Assembly (NCBI RefSeq): GCF_014192475.1
Contig: NZ_JACHXZ010000001.1
Coordinates: forward strand, 854,110-918,109
Reading direction: 5' to 3'
Length of the DNA stretch: 64,000 nt
DNA from: Simiduia aestuariiviva
Lineage (GTDB): Bacteria > Pseudomonadota > Gammaproteobacteria > Pseudomonadales > Cellvibrionaceae
Shown: positions 47,150 through 55,619 of the stretch, one piece after another
Layout of the letters: every line of letters begins with the position of its first letter
Numbering within the stretch: position 1 is the first letter of the stretch
Position numbers and translations under genes: made by a program
The notes under the pieces: generated by a model
Databases searched by the model: none
The model's input: only the letters and a program-made list of their open reading frames with translations
What the model was told of the DNA's origin: nothing

Positions 47150-47668
47150 TTAAGCTCGATAAAGCGAATACAGGTCGCGCTCTTCAGATTGTACGCGTCG
47201 GGTAAGCGCTTCGCCGATGGCGGTATAATCCTTTTTAAACTGCAGTTCCATGGCGGGCGTAAATTGGCTTTTACCATAGCGCTTGCAGAAGCCGATAACG
47301 GCATTGGCAATGTCGTTCATGTCGGATCTAAATTCTTTCACCACGGCTAGGGTGTGTTTGTCATTGCCTAGAGACTGCTCTAGGTAAACGTAAAAGCGCA
47401 CATTTTCCTTGAGCAGATGCCCTTGGAAGAGTGATTTGAATTCACCCAATGTGCGCGCCAATTTGACGTAGTTTTTCTTTTCGAAGCCCTCGTCCCACAT
47501 CTTGCCGTAGAGTTCGACAAGCTTGGAGTGGTCTGCTTCCAATGCCGCAATAAGATTGGGATCGTAAGCGATAGTATTGGCGCCAGCCTTGGGGGCCTCG
47601 GCCAGTTTGGGGGCTTCTTTCTGTACGTTGTCACGACCAGAAAAAAAATCGGATATGAAACCAAACAT
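47150..47668 (-). CDS. Hemerythrin-domain protein
   Basis: 172 residues. Short N-terminal segment, then a four-helix hemerythrin-like domain (about 40-165) with the iron-ligand histidines in ADHSKL and QGHLLKEN and carboxylates in the second half. Hemerythrin-type proteins bind O2 or NO and often protect respiratory enzymes. It starts the electron-transfer cluster and is 216 bases upstream of the flavoprotein gene. ATG at 47668. Function of the cluster not assigned. Confidence 0.85.
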   Translation of the reverse strand: MFGFISDFFSGRDNVQKEAPKLAEAPKAGANTIAYDPNLIAALEADHSKLVELYGKMWDEGFEKKNYVKLARTLGEFKSLFQGHLLKENVRFYVYLEQSLGNDKHTLAVVKEFRSDMNDIANAVIGFCKRYGKSQFTPAMELQFKKDYTAIGEALTRRVQSEERDLYSLYRA

Positions 47669-48257
47669 AAACGGCTACCTTGTGTGTCTTCGTCATTAAG
47701 CTACTTCACGCAAACCAACACCCTTGCCACCCTGGCAAGATTTCACTTAGGTAATCCCTTTAACGACTCACTTAACCAGCTGTGAGCGTGGGCCATTATG
47801 CCCCTCGCGGTGGTCTGCACAATAGCCAAGTATAACTGCGCTTGTACAATTGTGTGATTTATATCTAAAAATCGGTAAATCACCTAGGTTACTTAACACT
47901 TTTTTCACTAAAAGTATAAACGCCACCTGACGTTAGCCAACAAATAATGATTTAAGCGCCGCAGAGCAATAGTTCGCGCCATGCGGTTAGCAACTCACTT
48001 TAACTATAATCCGTAACTCGCGTCACTGTGGTTAATTTTTAGGCTGTTTTGTCGAGATAAACCTGAAAGGTATATCGGCAACTTATTAATAACCTATATA
48101 CGGATTAAGCCGCCAAACTATAGTGCCATTTGGTTATTAAAAGAAAGAGGCTTTACGCTTTTTTTGCGGGTCGGGTGGAAATTTGAAAGGAGTTTGTGTT
48201 TTTTGTTGATGGCAGTGAGGCGGCCGCAAGGACCGCCTTGGTACTTAAGTATTAACT
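47669..48257. other. 589-bp region without genes, upstream of the hemerythrin gene
   Basis: AT-rich. GTGATTTA (47854-47861) and TAAATCAC (47876-47883) form a perfect 8-bp inverted repeat with 14 nt between, about 190 bp before the hemerythrin ATG; a possible regulator site for the cluster. No RNA gene was recognised. Confidence 0.4.
48218..48238 (-). terminator. Hairpin after the aldehyde dehydrogenase gene
   Basis: Read on the minus strand: AGGCGG-t-CC-TTGC-GG-CCGCCT, eight pairs with one bulge, 20 bases after the stop. No T-run, so a weak or factor-assisted terminator. Confidence 0.35.
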
Positions 48258-49670
48258 TTATAACTGCATGGCTTTTGTTTCGATAAATTCGTGCATGCCC
48301 TCGTCGCCAAATTCACGGCCATTACCGGACTGTTTGTAACCGCCGAAGGGGGCTAGGTAATTGAATGCGCCGCCATTGACATAACATTGTCCCGCACGAA
48401 TTTGGCGAGCGATAGCAATGCCGGCTGCTTTATCATTTGCATACACGCCGCTCGACAAGCCGTAAGGCGTGTCATTCGCCATGCTTATGGCGTCTGCCAG
48501 TGTGTCGTAGGCGATCATGCACAACACCGGGCCAAAAATTTCCTCGCGGGCGATGGTCATTTGATTGGTGACGTCGGCGAACACCGTGGGTTTAGCGTAG
48601 AAGCCCGTTGGCAAGTGATCGGGTTTGCCGGTGCCACCGGTGACGAGGCGGGCACCTTCGGCGATGCCTTTTTCAATGTAACTTTGGACCACAGCCAGTT
48701 GTCTGGCGGAAGACATCGGGCCCACAAAGGCATCCTCACCGGCACCCACTGTGAGTGATTCGGTGTGCGTTTTGGCAATGGCTACCGCCTCCTCATAGCG
48801 ACTGGCGGGAACGAACATGCGCGTTAGTGCCGTGCAGGTTTGGCCTGAATTGATCATGACATCTTCTATGCCATATTTAACGGCCGCTTCGAGATCGGCG
48901 TCGTCGGTGATGATGTAGGGCGATTTGCCGCCCAGTTCTTGCGTTACACGTTTGACGGTTTCGGCGGCGGACTGGGCAATCATTTTGCCCGCGCGGGTGC
49001 TGCCGGTAAACGACACCATGTCAACATCGGGGTGTGCGCTGATGGCAGCGCCCACCACGGGGCCTGCGCCAATGACTAAATTAAACACGCCAGCGGGAAC
49101 GCCCGCTTCGTGCATGATTTCCGCCATGATTAAATCTTGCAGGGGCGTTTGCTCAGAGGGTTTGATGACAATTGTGCAGCCCGCTGCCAATGCCGGCGCG
49201 ACCTTGCCAACAAATTGGTGCAATGGATAATTCCAAGGGTTGATAAACCCACACACGCCCACGGCCTCCTTAACCACCAGTGAGTTGCCGGCCTCGCGCG
49301 TTTGCTCCATAACAAAGGCGCGCTCGGCGAAATTCGCCATGGCAAAGGTGGGGCCTTTTACTTGGAGGTCGGGTGTCAGGTGACGGGGGCAACCCATGGC
49401 ATCGCTGACCGCGGCGACTAAGTCTGCTTCGCGCGCCTTCATCAGTGAGGCAATTTTATTGATGAGGTCACAGCGGGTTTGCGCAGTGGTGCTAGACCAG
49501 CTGGGAAAGGCCTTGCGTGCAGCCGCAACGGCGTCGTCGACATCGGCGGGGGAGCCCATGGGAACGCGGGCCACGACGGCTTCTGTGGCTGGGTTGATTA
49601 CGTCAAAGGTTTCATTGCTCTGGGCTTTAACCCAAGTGCCGTTGATGTAAAAGCTGTCGTAATTTTTCAT
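48258..49670 (-). CDS. Aldehyde dehydrogenase family protein
   Basis: 470 residues. NAD(P)-dependent dehydrogenase fold with catalytic Cys279 in SGQTCTALTR, general-base Glu in TQELGGKSP (near 247), and FTGSTRAGKMI (NAD site, near 220). Length and motifs fit the general ALDH superfamily; substrate cannot be told from sequence. The gene is divergent from a LysR regulator 206 bases away, which probably controls it. Confidence 0.92.
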   Translation of the reverse strand: MKNYDSFYINGTWVKAQSNETFDVINPATEAVVARVPMGSPADVDDAVAAARKAFPSWSSTTAQTRCDLINKIASLMKAREADLVAAVSDAMGCPRHLTPDLQVKGPTFAMANFAERAFVMEQTREAGNSLVVKEAVGVCGFINPWNYPLHQFVGKVAPALAAGCTIVIKPSEQTPLQDLIMAEIMHEAGVPAGVFNLVIGAGPVVGAAISAHPDVDMVSFTGSTRAGKMIAQSAAETVKRVTQELGGKSPYIITDDADLEAAVKYGIEDVMINSGQTCTALTRMFVPASRYEEAVAIAKTHTESLTVGAGEDAFVGPMSSARQLAVVQSYIEKGIAEGARLVTGGTGKPDHLPTGFYAKPTVFADVTNQMTIAREEIFGPVLCMIAYDTLADAISMANDTPYGLSSGVYANDKAAGIAIARQIRAGQCYVNGGAFNYLAPFGGYKQSGNGREFGDEGMHEFIETKAMQL

Positions 49671-49876
49671 GGTAATTCCTCACATCTCTACTGGTGCTGG
49701 CCATGTTGGTTGCGCGCGATCGCACGGTTAATTCGGGCTGGCATTAGGGGCGAAGCCTAGCGCGTGCGCGCTCGGGCCGCCATGCCCCAAAGCGCGCAGC
49801 TTAAACTGTCTAGCCACCGCGATGAAAACAATTTAGTCTGAACGACCTATTCCGAAACCGCATTAAGTGAGGCGCG

Positions 49877-50770
49877 ATGCGAGGCCAGTTGCCATCTACG
49901 GCGAGTCTGCAATGTTTTGCCATGTCCGTTGAGACGGGCAATGTGACGAAAGCCGCCGAGCGCCTGTGTTTGACGCAAAGTGCGGTCAGTCGGCAGATCA
50001 AACAACTGGAAGAGTTGCTGGGCCAAGCGCTGTTTGAGCGTGTGCGCCAGCGCATGCAGTTGACCGCAGCGGGTCAGCGCTACTACCAGCAGGTGGCGCC
50101 GGTGTTGCAGTTGTTGGCGCAAGCAACGGAAGAGATCCGCCAATTTAGGCCGGGCTATCACATTGTGCTCGGTATCGAGCCGGCGCTGGCGAGCAGTTGG
50201 CTACTGCCATCGCTGGCCACTTTTACCGATTCCCACCCGGATATTTCGCTGCATTTAATGACAGATATTCATAAGTTGTATCAGCGGCAAGTGGCGTGCG
50301 ACCTCACCATTTTGTTTGGCTCGGGCCAGTGGCCCGGCATGCACGCCGATTTTCTCATGGGCGATGAGCTGGTGGCCGTGGCGACACCGGCGCTCGTCGC
50401 CAAATACGGCGCCCTTAACAAGCCGGCAGATTTGCGCAATTACCCCTTATTGCACCACACCAGTCCGGAGTCCTCTACGGGCTATTGGTGGCGAGCGGCA
50501 GGTTTGGCTGCAACAGATATCGGTCGCCTGCCCGGCCAGCGGCTCGAGACCTTTCCGCTGTTATTGCAGGCTGCACTGCAGGGCTTGGGCGCTACGGTAT
50601 TGCCTTGGTATTTTGTGGCAGATCGTTTGGCGCAGGGTGATTTGATTCAATTGGGTGATCGCCTGCCCTGCGAGGGTGGCTATTTTTTGGTGGCCGATCT
50701 GGATTTGCCCGCAGAGGGCCCCGCTGCGCAGTTTCGTGAGTGGCTACTGGCGCAAGCTGGCGGCAGGTGA
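49877..50770 (+). CDS. LysR-family transcriptional regulator
   Basis: 297 residues. N-terminal winged helix-turn-helix (about 1-65) with LQCFAMSVETGNVTKAAERLCLTQSAVSRQIKQLE, and a LysR substrate-binding domain (about 90-290). Full length. Divergent from the aldehyde dehydrogenase gene; typical LysR arrangement with its target, inducer unknown. ATG at 49877 with GAGG close upstream. Confidence 0.93.
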   Translation: MRGQLPSTASLQCFAMSVETGNVTKAAERLCLTQSAVSRQIKQLEELLGQALFERVRQRMQLTAAGQRYYQQVAPVLQLLAQATEEIRQFRPGYHIVLGIEPALASSWLLPSLATFTDSHPDISLHLMTDIHKLYQRQVACDLTILFGSGQWPGMHADFLMGDELVAVATPALVAKYGALNKPADLRNYPLLHHTSPESSTGYWWRAAGLAATDIGRLPGQRLETFPLLLQAALQGLGATVLPWYFVADRLAQGDLIQLGDRLPCEGGYFLVADLDLPAEGPAAQFREWLLAQAGGR

Positions 50771-50896
50771 TTTAGCGTCGGCAGTCGTGCTATGGTACGG
50801 CCGTCTATGCGTGGTTTGGCCCATTGTGGTCAGCCCTGAAACCCCAACGCTAAAACAATAAGTTCTAACAAAAACGACAGTTTCAACATAGAGAGT

Positions 50897-51457
50897 GTGC
50901 TTTTGCAGCAGCCTACCTTAAACACAGGCGGCTCTTCTGAACGCGAGCAGCAGTGCAACACCACTCACGATCAGCAGCTAGCAGCCATATTTCAGCAGAA
51001 TGCCGCTTTATTGAAGCGATTTCTCTGGTCGCGCGTGCGTCATGATGACGATGTGGCGGACTTGCTGCAGGAGACATTTGAGCGTTTCCAGCGGCACGGC
51101 ACTCGCGTGGATTTGGCGCGCGGCCGGAGCTTGCTATTTACCATCGCTCGAAATTTGGTGATCGATCGCGCCCGCCACAACAAGGTGAGCGAGGTGGACG
51201 ATGGGGTGGATATTGAAGCGTTAATGGACGCCGCCCCCACACCTGAGCAGCAGGTGATCGATCAAGAGGCCGTGGCTCGATTGAATCAAGTGATTGAATC
51301 GCTGCCTACGCAGTGTCGGCGCGTCTTTGTGATGCGAAAAATCCACCAATATTCGCAAAAAGCTATTGCGGAAAAGCTGGGGATATCCGTAAGTACCGTA
51401 GAGAAGCATGTCGCTGCGGGCATGCGTCAGTGTCGCACCCTGCTCAAAGCAGAGTAG
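50897..51457 (+). CDS. ECF sigma factor, FecI-like
   Basis: 186 residues. Sigma2 at about 30-95 (LKRFLWSRVRHDDDVADLLQETFERF) and sigma4 at about 125-180 (LPTQCRRVFVMRKIHQYSQKAIAEKLGISVSTVEKHV). The FecI subgroup is indicated by the following FecR-like gene and the STN-containing TonB receptor. It presumably directs transcription of the receptor. GTG start at 50897, TTG nearby as alternative. Confidence 0.9.
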   Translation: MLLQQPTLNTGGSSEREQQCNTTHDQQLAAIFQQNAALLKRFLWSRVRHDDDVADLLQETFERFQRHGTRVDLARGRSLLFTIARNLVIDRARHNKVSEVDDGVDIEALMDAAPTPEQQVIDQEAVARLNQVIESLPTQCRRVFVMRKIHQYSQKAIAEKLGISVSTVEKHVAAGMRQCRTLLKAE

Positions 51458-51489
51458 TGCGCGCCCCTAGTCATTAGAAATTACAGCCA

Positions 51490-52488
51490 GTGCCCAATGT
51501 TATGATCCAGTTAGTTCACAATGCCGACATCGCACAGCAAGCCAGTATTTGGGCTGAGCGCCAGGTGGATGGTTTGTCCGATGCCGAATCGACATTGCTG
51601 CGCCAGTGGCTGACCGCCAGTGCAGAGCATCGCTTGGCGTTTGAGCAGGCGCGTGCTGACTGGCATGTGGTGGCCGGTGCAGCCTGTGCCCTGGCGGCCG
51701 ACAAGACCGCGCAAAGTCTGCCGGTGCGCGCAGCCATTGCACTGGATGCGCCACGCGTGGCGCCTTGGCGCCGCTGGCCCTTGGCGCGCGCTGCCAGTGT
51801 GGCCGCTGCCGCCTTGGCGGCAGTATTTTGGTTGATGCAGCCGGATTTACGCACCGGTGTGGGTGAGATGGAGACCCACCTACTGGCGGATGGCAGCCGG
51901 CTTACCATGAATGCCGGCACTCAGATCGACGTCGAATTCACCGAGCGGGAGCGCCGGTTAACGCTCTTGTCGGGCGAGATGTTTGTGGAGGTGGCCAAAA
52001 ATCTGCACCGCCCCTTTATTGTGGAGACCGCACAGGGTGAAGCGCGCGCAGTGGGTACGGCATTTAGCGTGCGCACCCAAGCGGGGACTACATCAGTACT
52101 GGTCACTGAAGGGTTGGTGGATGTTAACCAGCCGGCAACGGCAGCCAAGCGCCTCAGTGCGCAGCAAAGTATTCGGCTTGGGCAACAGGTGGGGTTAGTC
52201 ACTGAGCGCAGCGCCGACGAGGTGCGCAAGGCCTTGAGTTGGCGCGAACAGCGATTGTATTTCACCAATGTAGCGCTGGCTGAGTTTGTAGAAGAAATGA
52301 ACCGTTACAGCTATCGCCGTATGGTTATCGCCGATACGGATTTATCGGCATTGCGCGTGGGTGGCGCCTTCGCCACTGGTGATACCGACGGTGCGGTCAC
52401 TATGTTGGAAGCCGGCTTTCCCATCAAGGCGGTGCGCGTAACGCCCTTGTTGACCCTGTTGTATCGTGACGCCGAACCGATAGAATGA
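51490..52488 (+). CDS. FecR-domain anti-sigma/signal transducer
   Basis: 332 residues. N-terminal cytosolic FecR part (DUF4880-like, about 10-55: QASIWAERQVDGLSDAE, LRQWLTASAEHRLAFEQ), one membrane helix at about 98-115, and a periplasmic FecR domain (about 125-225; ETHLLADGSRLTMNAGT, GEMFVEVAKNLHRPFIVET). It passes a signal from an outer-membrane receptor to FecI. 33 bases after the sigma gene. GTG at 51490; an ATG at 51502 is possible. Confidence 0.9.
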   Translation: MPNVMIQLVHNADIAQQASIWAERQVDGLSDAESTLLRQWLTASAEHRLAFEQARADWHVVAGAACALAADKTAQSLPVRAAIALDAPRVAPWRRWPLARAASVAAAALAAVFWLMQPDLRTGVGEMETHLLADGSRLTMNAGTQIDVEFTERERRLTLLSGEMFVEVAKNLHRPFIVETAQGEARAVGTAFSVRTQAGTTSVLVTEGLVDVNQPATAAKRLSAQQSIRLGQQVGLVTERSADEVRKALSWREQRLYFTNVALAEFVEEMNRYSYRRMVIADTDLSALRVGGAFATGDTDGAVTMLEAGFPIKAVRVTPLLTLLYRDAEPIE

Positions 52489-52527
52489 GCCATTCGCGGT
52501 ATTCACAACCGCTGTAAACGCCAAGTC

Positions 52528-52536
52528 TGGTATAAC
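52528..52536 (+). promoter_or_regulatory. Extended -10 promoter-like TGGTATAAC before the STN receptor gene
   Basis: TG-n-TATAAC 32 bp upstream of the receptor start. The same nonamer precedes the second receptor gene. It fits a sigma70 extended -10, without an evident -35. Confidence 0.4.
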
Positions 52537-52567
52537 AATCAAAAAAACAGACCAAAAGAAGTACGCA

Positions 52568-55408
52568 GTGGCAGGTTTTCGTACAAAGCGTTACCTCAAA
52601 TGTCGCCCATCACAGTTTCTGGCCTTAGTCTTGGCGCTGTTGGCGCCGCAATCGCTGCTGGCCGCCCCGCAAGCATTTTCAATACCCGCCCAACCCTTAG
52701 CCGATTCGTTGCTGGCCTTTGCAGAGCAATCGGAAACCCTGCGCTTGGTATTTCGTCCAGCGGAGCTCGAAGGCCTACAGGCGCCTGCGCTGGAAGCCGA
52801 ACTGGAGCCTGAGCAAGGCCTTGCGCGCTTATTGTCGGGGTTGCCTTTGACGGTGCAGCAACTTGAACCCGGTATCTTTCTGATTGCGCCCCAGGCTTCT
52901 GAGACCGCAGTGACGGGCAGGGTGCGCCCAGCCGCCGATCAGCAGCGCGACCCGTCGCGGCCTGGGGCCAGCTTGCCGGTGCCAGTGATGGAAGAGCTGG
53001 TGACCATTGGCACCCGCGCCAAAAATCGGCGCTTGCAGCAATCCACCGTGCCGATAGATATCGTGCAGGGCTACTTGTTGGAGCGGGCGGCGCCCGCATC
53101 GCTGGGTGAGCAATTGCAAAGCCAAGCCCCGTCCTTCAATTATTCCCGCACCATGGTGAGTGACGGTGCCGATTTAGTGCGACCCGCGACGTTACGGGGT
53201 ATGAACCCCGATCAATTACTGGTCATGGTAGATGGCAAGCGCCGCCATCATCAGGCGCAAATCAATATTCAACAGGTGGTCGGCCGAGGTTCATCCGGCA
53301 CCGACATGAACGCCATTCCCACCGCTGCTCTAGAGCGCATTGAGGTGTTGCGCGATGGCGCGAGCGCCCAATACGGCTCCGACGCCATTGCCGGAGTGCT
53401 CAATTTGGTGCTCAAGGAGGGCGAGCAAGCCCCTGAGCTGGATGCGCAATATGGACACACCGCCCAAGGTGATGGCGAGACGCTTATCGCCAGCCTGTCG
53501 GGCGGCCTGGCGCTGGGTGAGGAGGGTAGCGTGTTTCTCACCTTGGAGGGGCAGGATCGAGGTGCGACAAACCGCGCGGGCGTTGATTCTCGTTTTGCGC
53601 CGCCGCGCGTAAGCATGCGTATCGGCGATACGGCGCAATCCAGCTATAGCCTGTTTGCCAACAGTCAGTGGCGGGGCAGTGATCGATATGAGCTGTATGC
53701 ATTTGGTGGTGTTTCTCGCCGTGAAGGGTTGTCGGCCGGATTTTATCGCGGTGCGGGTGCTGTTGCCGGTGAGCCGCCCGTGAGTTCTCGCTACCTGCCG
53801 GCGCTCGATCCGCTGGGTTTTTTACCTCTGCAAACAACGCGCACAGAAGATGATGCGCTGACGTTGGGCGCGCAGTGGCAGCTCACCGAGCAGTGGAACT
53901 TAGATCTATTTACGAGCTATGGCGCCAACCGCTTCATGCAGGGCACCGACTACTCCGTCAATGTGTCGCTGGGCTCGGATAGCCCGACACAGGCCGATAA
54001 CGGTGAATTGCGCTATAGCCATTGGCAGCATGGTGCAGTGGCGTCTGGGTTGGTGGAGGCCAGCGGCATCGATGAACTATTGGTGACGCTGGGCGTTGAG
54101 ATGCGGCGAGAACACTACCGCATCAGTGAAGGCGACTTTGCCTCCTATGCCTACGGCCCCACCGACAACTTTGACCTGTTTATTCCCAGCCCGTTAGACC
54201 CCTGCCCAAATGAGCAGGGCGCACTCCTGTGCAGCGATGGGCAGCCGCGCAGTCGAGCCCAGGCTGGCATGCAGGCCTACCCTGGCTACCGTCTAGCTGC
54301 GGCTGATACCCGTCAAAGCGGGGCCTGGTTCGTTGAAAGCGAGGCGCAGGTGAATGCTGCCTGGACGCTCTCACTGGCCAGTCGGTGGGAGCACTATGAG
54401 CGCATGGGCAGCAATCTCAGTGGCAAGGTGTCGATGCGGTGGTCGATGACGCCACAGTTAAGTGCGCGCGGCACCTTGGCCACAGGGTTTAGAGCACCGG
54501 GGATAAATCAGGCCAATTTCACCCACATTATCACCAACATTGGCCCCGATGTATTAACCAATACCCTGCATGCCGCCGAGGGCAATCCGGTGCTGAGTGC
54601 CCTCAATGTGCCTGCGCTTTCCGCTGAGCGCTCGCGCCAAACGAGTGTGGGGTTAGTTTGGCAGCCAATGCCTGCATTGTCGGTAACGTTGGACGCCTTC
54701 ATGATCGACGTCGCCGATGCCATCGCCTTGAGCGATGTGATTGCCGCGGAGGATGAGCCTTGCCCTTCCGCCTGTGCGCTGACCGAGGCGCTGGCACAAC
54801 AGGCGCACAATGTGGGCGCCGTCCAATTCCTGTATAACGCAATGGACACCCGCACCACCGGTCTCGATTTGGTTGCCCGCTACCGCTGGAGTCACCGGTT
54901 TGGATCGACTGGTGTCGCGCTTTTGGCTCACCTGAATAGCACGGAAGTGGTGGCGCTGGCCGAGCCTGCGGATATTCCCCCAGGCTTGTTATTTTCAGAC
55001 GCGCAAATCATGCTCGTGGAGCAGGGGCAGCCGCGTCGTCGGCTGCTAATTAATGTGGATTGGCAGTATTTAGGGTGGACAGTGGGCGTGCGCGCCAACC
55101 ACTTTGGTTCGGTGAGTACCAGCTACTTCACGGAGAGTGGCTTGGGGGTGGATTTGCCCAATGTACAAGACTCTGTGCACCATTCGGGCAATGCTTGGCT
55201 GCTCGATGGCGACATTAGCTACAGTTTTAATTCGGGCATCACGCTGGCCGCAGGTGGCAACAATTTGCTCGACACTTATCCCAAGCGTCTCTCGGAAGAC
55301 AGTTTATTGGCGGCCATATCGGGGGGGAGCTTTAAATACCCTTGGGAAGCGTCGCCCTACGGCATTAATGGCGCGTTTTACTACATCCGTGCAGAGTGGT
55401 CTTTTTAG
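52568..55408 (+). CDS. TonB-dependent receptor with N-terminal STN signalling domain
   Basis: 946 residues. Signal peptide (about 10-33), STN domain at about 36-115 (FSIPAQPLADSLLAFAEQ, then LPLTVQQLEPGIFLI), plug domain (about 140-270, VTIGTRAKNRRLQQSTVPID, ASAQYGSDAIAGVLNLVL) and a C-terminal beta-barrel ending in a terminal aromatic (Phe). The STN domain contacts FecR, so this receptor should signal through the upstream FecI-FecR pair. GTG at 52568. The substrate is unknown; related receptors import iron complexes, B12 or glycans. Confidence 0.92.
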   Translation: MAGFRTKRYLKCRPSQFLALVLALLAPQSLLAAPQAFSIPAQPLADSLLAFAEQSETLRLVFRPAELEGLQAPALEAELEPEQGLARLLSGLPLTVQQLEPGIFLIAPQASETAVTGRVRPAADQQRDPSRPGASLPVPVMEELVTIGTRAKNRRLQQSTVPIDIVQGYLLERAAPASLGEQLQSQAPSFNYSRTMVSDGADLVRPATLRGMNPDQLLVMVDGKRRHHQAQINIQQVVGRGSSGTDMNAIPTAALERIEVLRDGASAQYGSDAIAGVLNLVLKEGEQAPELDAQYGHTAQGDGETLIASLSGGLALGEEGSVFLTLEGQDRGATNRAGVDSRFAPPRVSMRIGDTAQSSYSLFANSQWRGSDRYELYAFGGVSRREGLSAGFYRGAGAVAGEPPVSSRYLPALDPLGFLPLQTTRTEDDALTLGAQWQLTEQWNLDLFTSYGANRFMQGTDYSVNVSLGSDSPTQADNGELRYSHWQHGAVASGLVEASGIDELLVTLGVEMRREHYRISEGDFASYAYGPTDNFDLFIPSPLDPCPNEQGALLCSDGQPRSRAQAGMQAYPGYRLAAADTRQSGAWFVESEAQVNAAWTLSLASRWEHYERMGSNLSGKVSMRWSMTPQLSARGTLATGFRAPGINQANFTHIITNIGPDVLTNTLHAAEGNPVLSALNVPALSAERSRQTSVGLVWQPMPALSVTLDAFMIDVADAIALSDVIAAEDEPCPSACALTEALAQQAHNVGAVQFLYNAMDTRTTGLDLVARYRWSHRFGSTGVALLAHLNSTEVVALAEPADIPPGLLFSDAQIMLVEQGQPRRRLLINVDWQYLGWTVGVRANHFGSVSTSYFTESGLGVDLPNVQDSVHHSGNAWLLDGDISYSFNSGITLAAGGNNLLDTYPKRLSEDSLLAAISGGSFKYPWEASPYGINGAFYYIRAEWSF

Positions 55409-55567
55409 TCTGTCTATCCTTACATTTTGATTAACTCAAAATAATTCTCCTGATTTGTGTCGCCGGGTTATTAAAATTTAATTTTCTGCGTCTGCGTGCG
55501 TTGAATCAATAGCGGTTTTTTGACGCTTTTACGTACTCCTAGCACGGGCTGGTCTATCCTTACCGGG

Positions 55568-55576
55568 TGGTATAAC
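55568..55576 (+). promoter_or_regulatory. Extended -10 promoter-like TGGTATAAC before the second receptor gene
   Basis: Same nonamer as at 52528, 44 bp before the ATG at 55620. A 12-mer GTCTATCCTTAC occurs just upstream (55552-55563) and again at 55412-55423, just past the first receptor stop. Confidence 0.4.
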
Positions 55577-55619
55577 CAAATCGTAAATAATCAATAAAAG
55601 TTCTTTGGGAGACACAAAG

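Noticed and set aside
55412-55563. Direct repeat of GTCTATCCTTAC flanking the inter-receptor region as an insertion-site duplication
   Set aside because: No element lies between the copies; just short shared sequence in the promoter region of paralogous genes.
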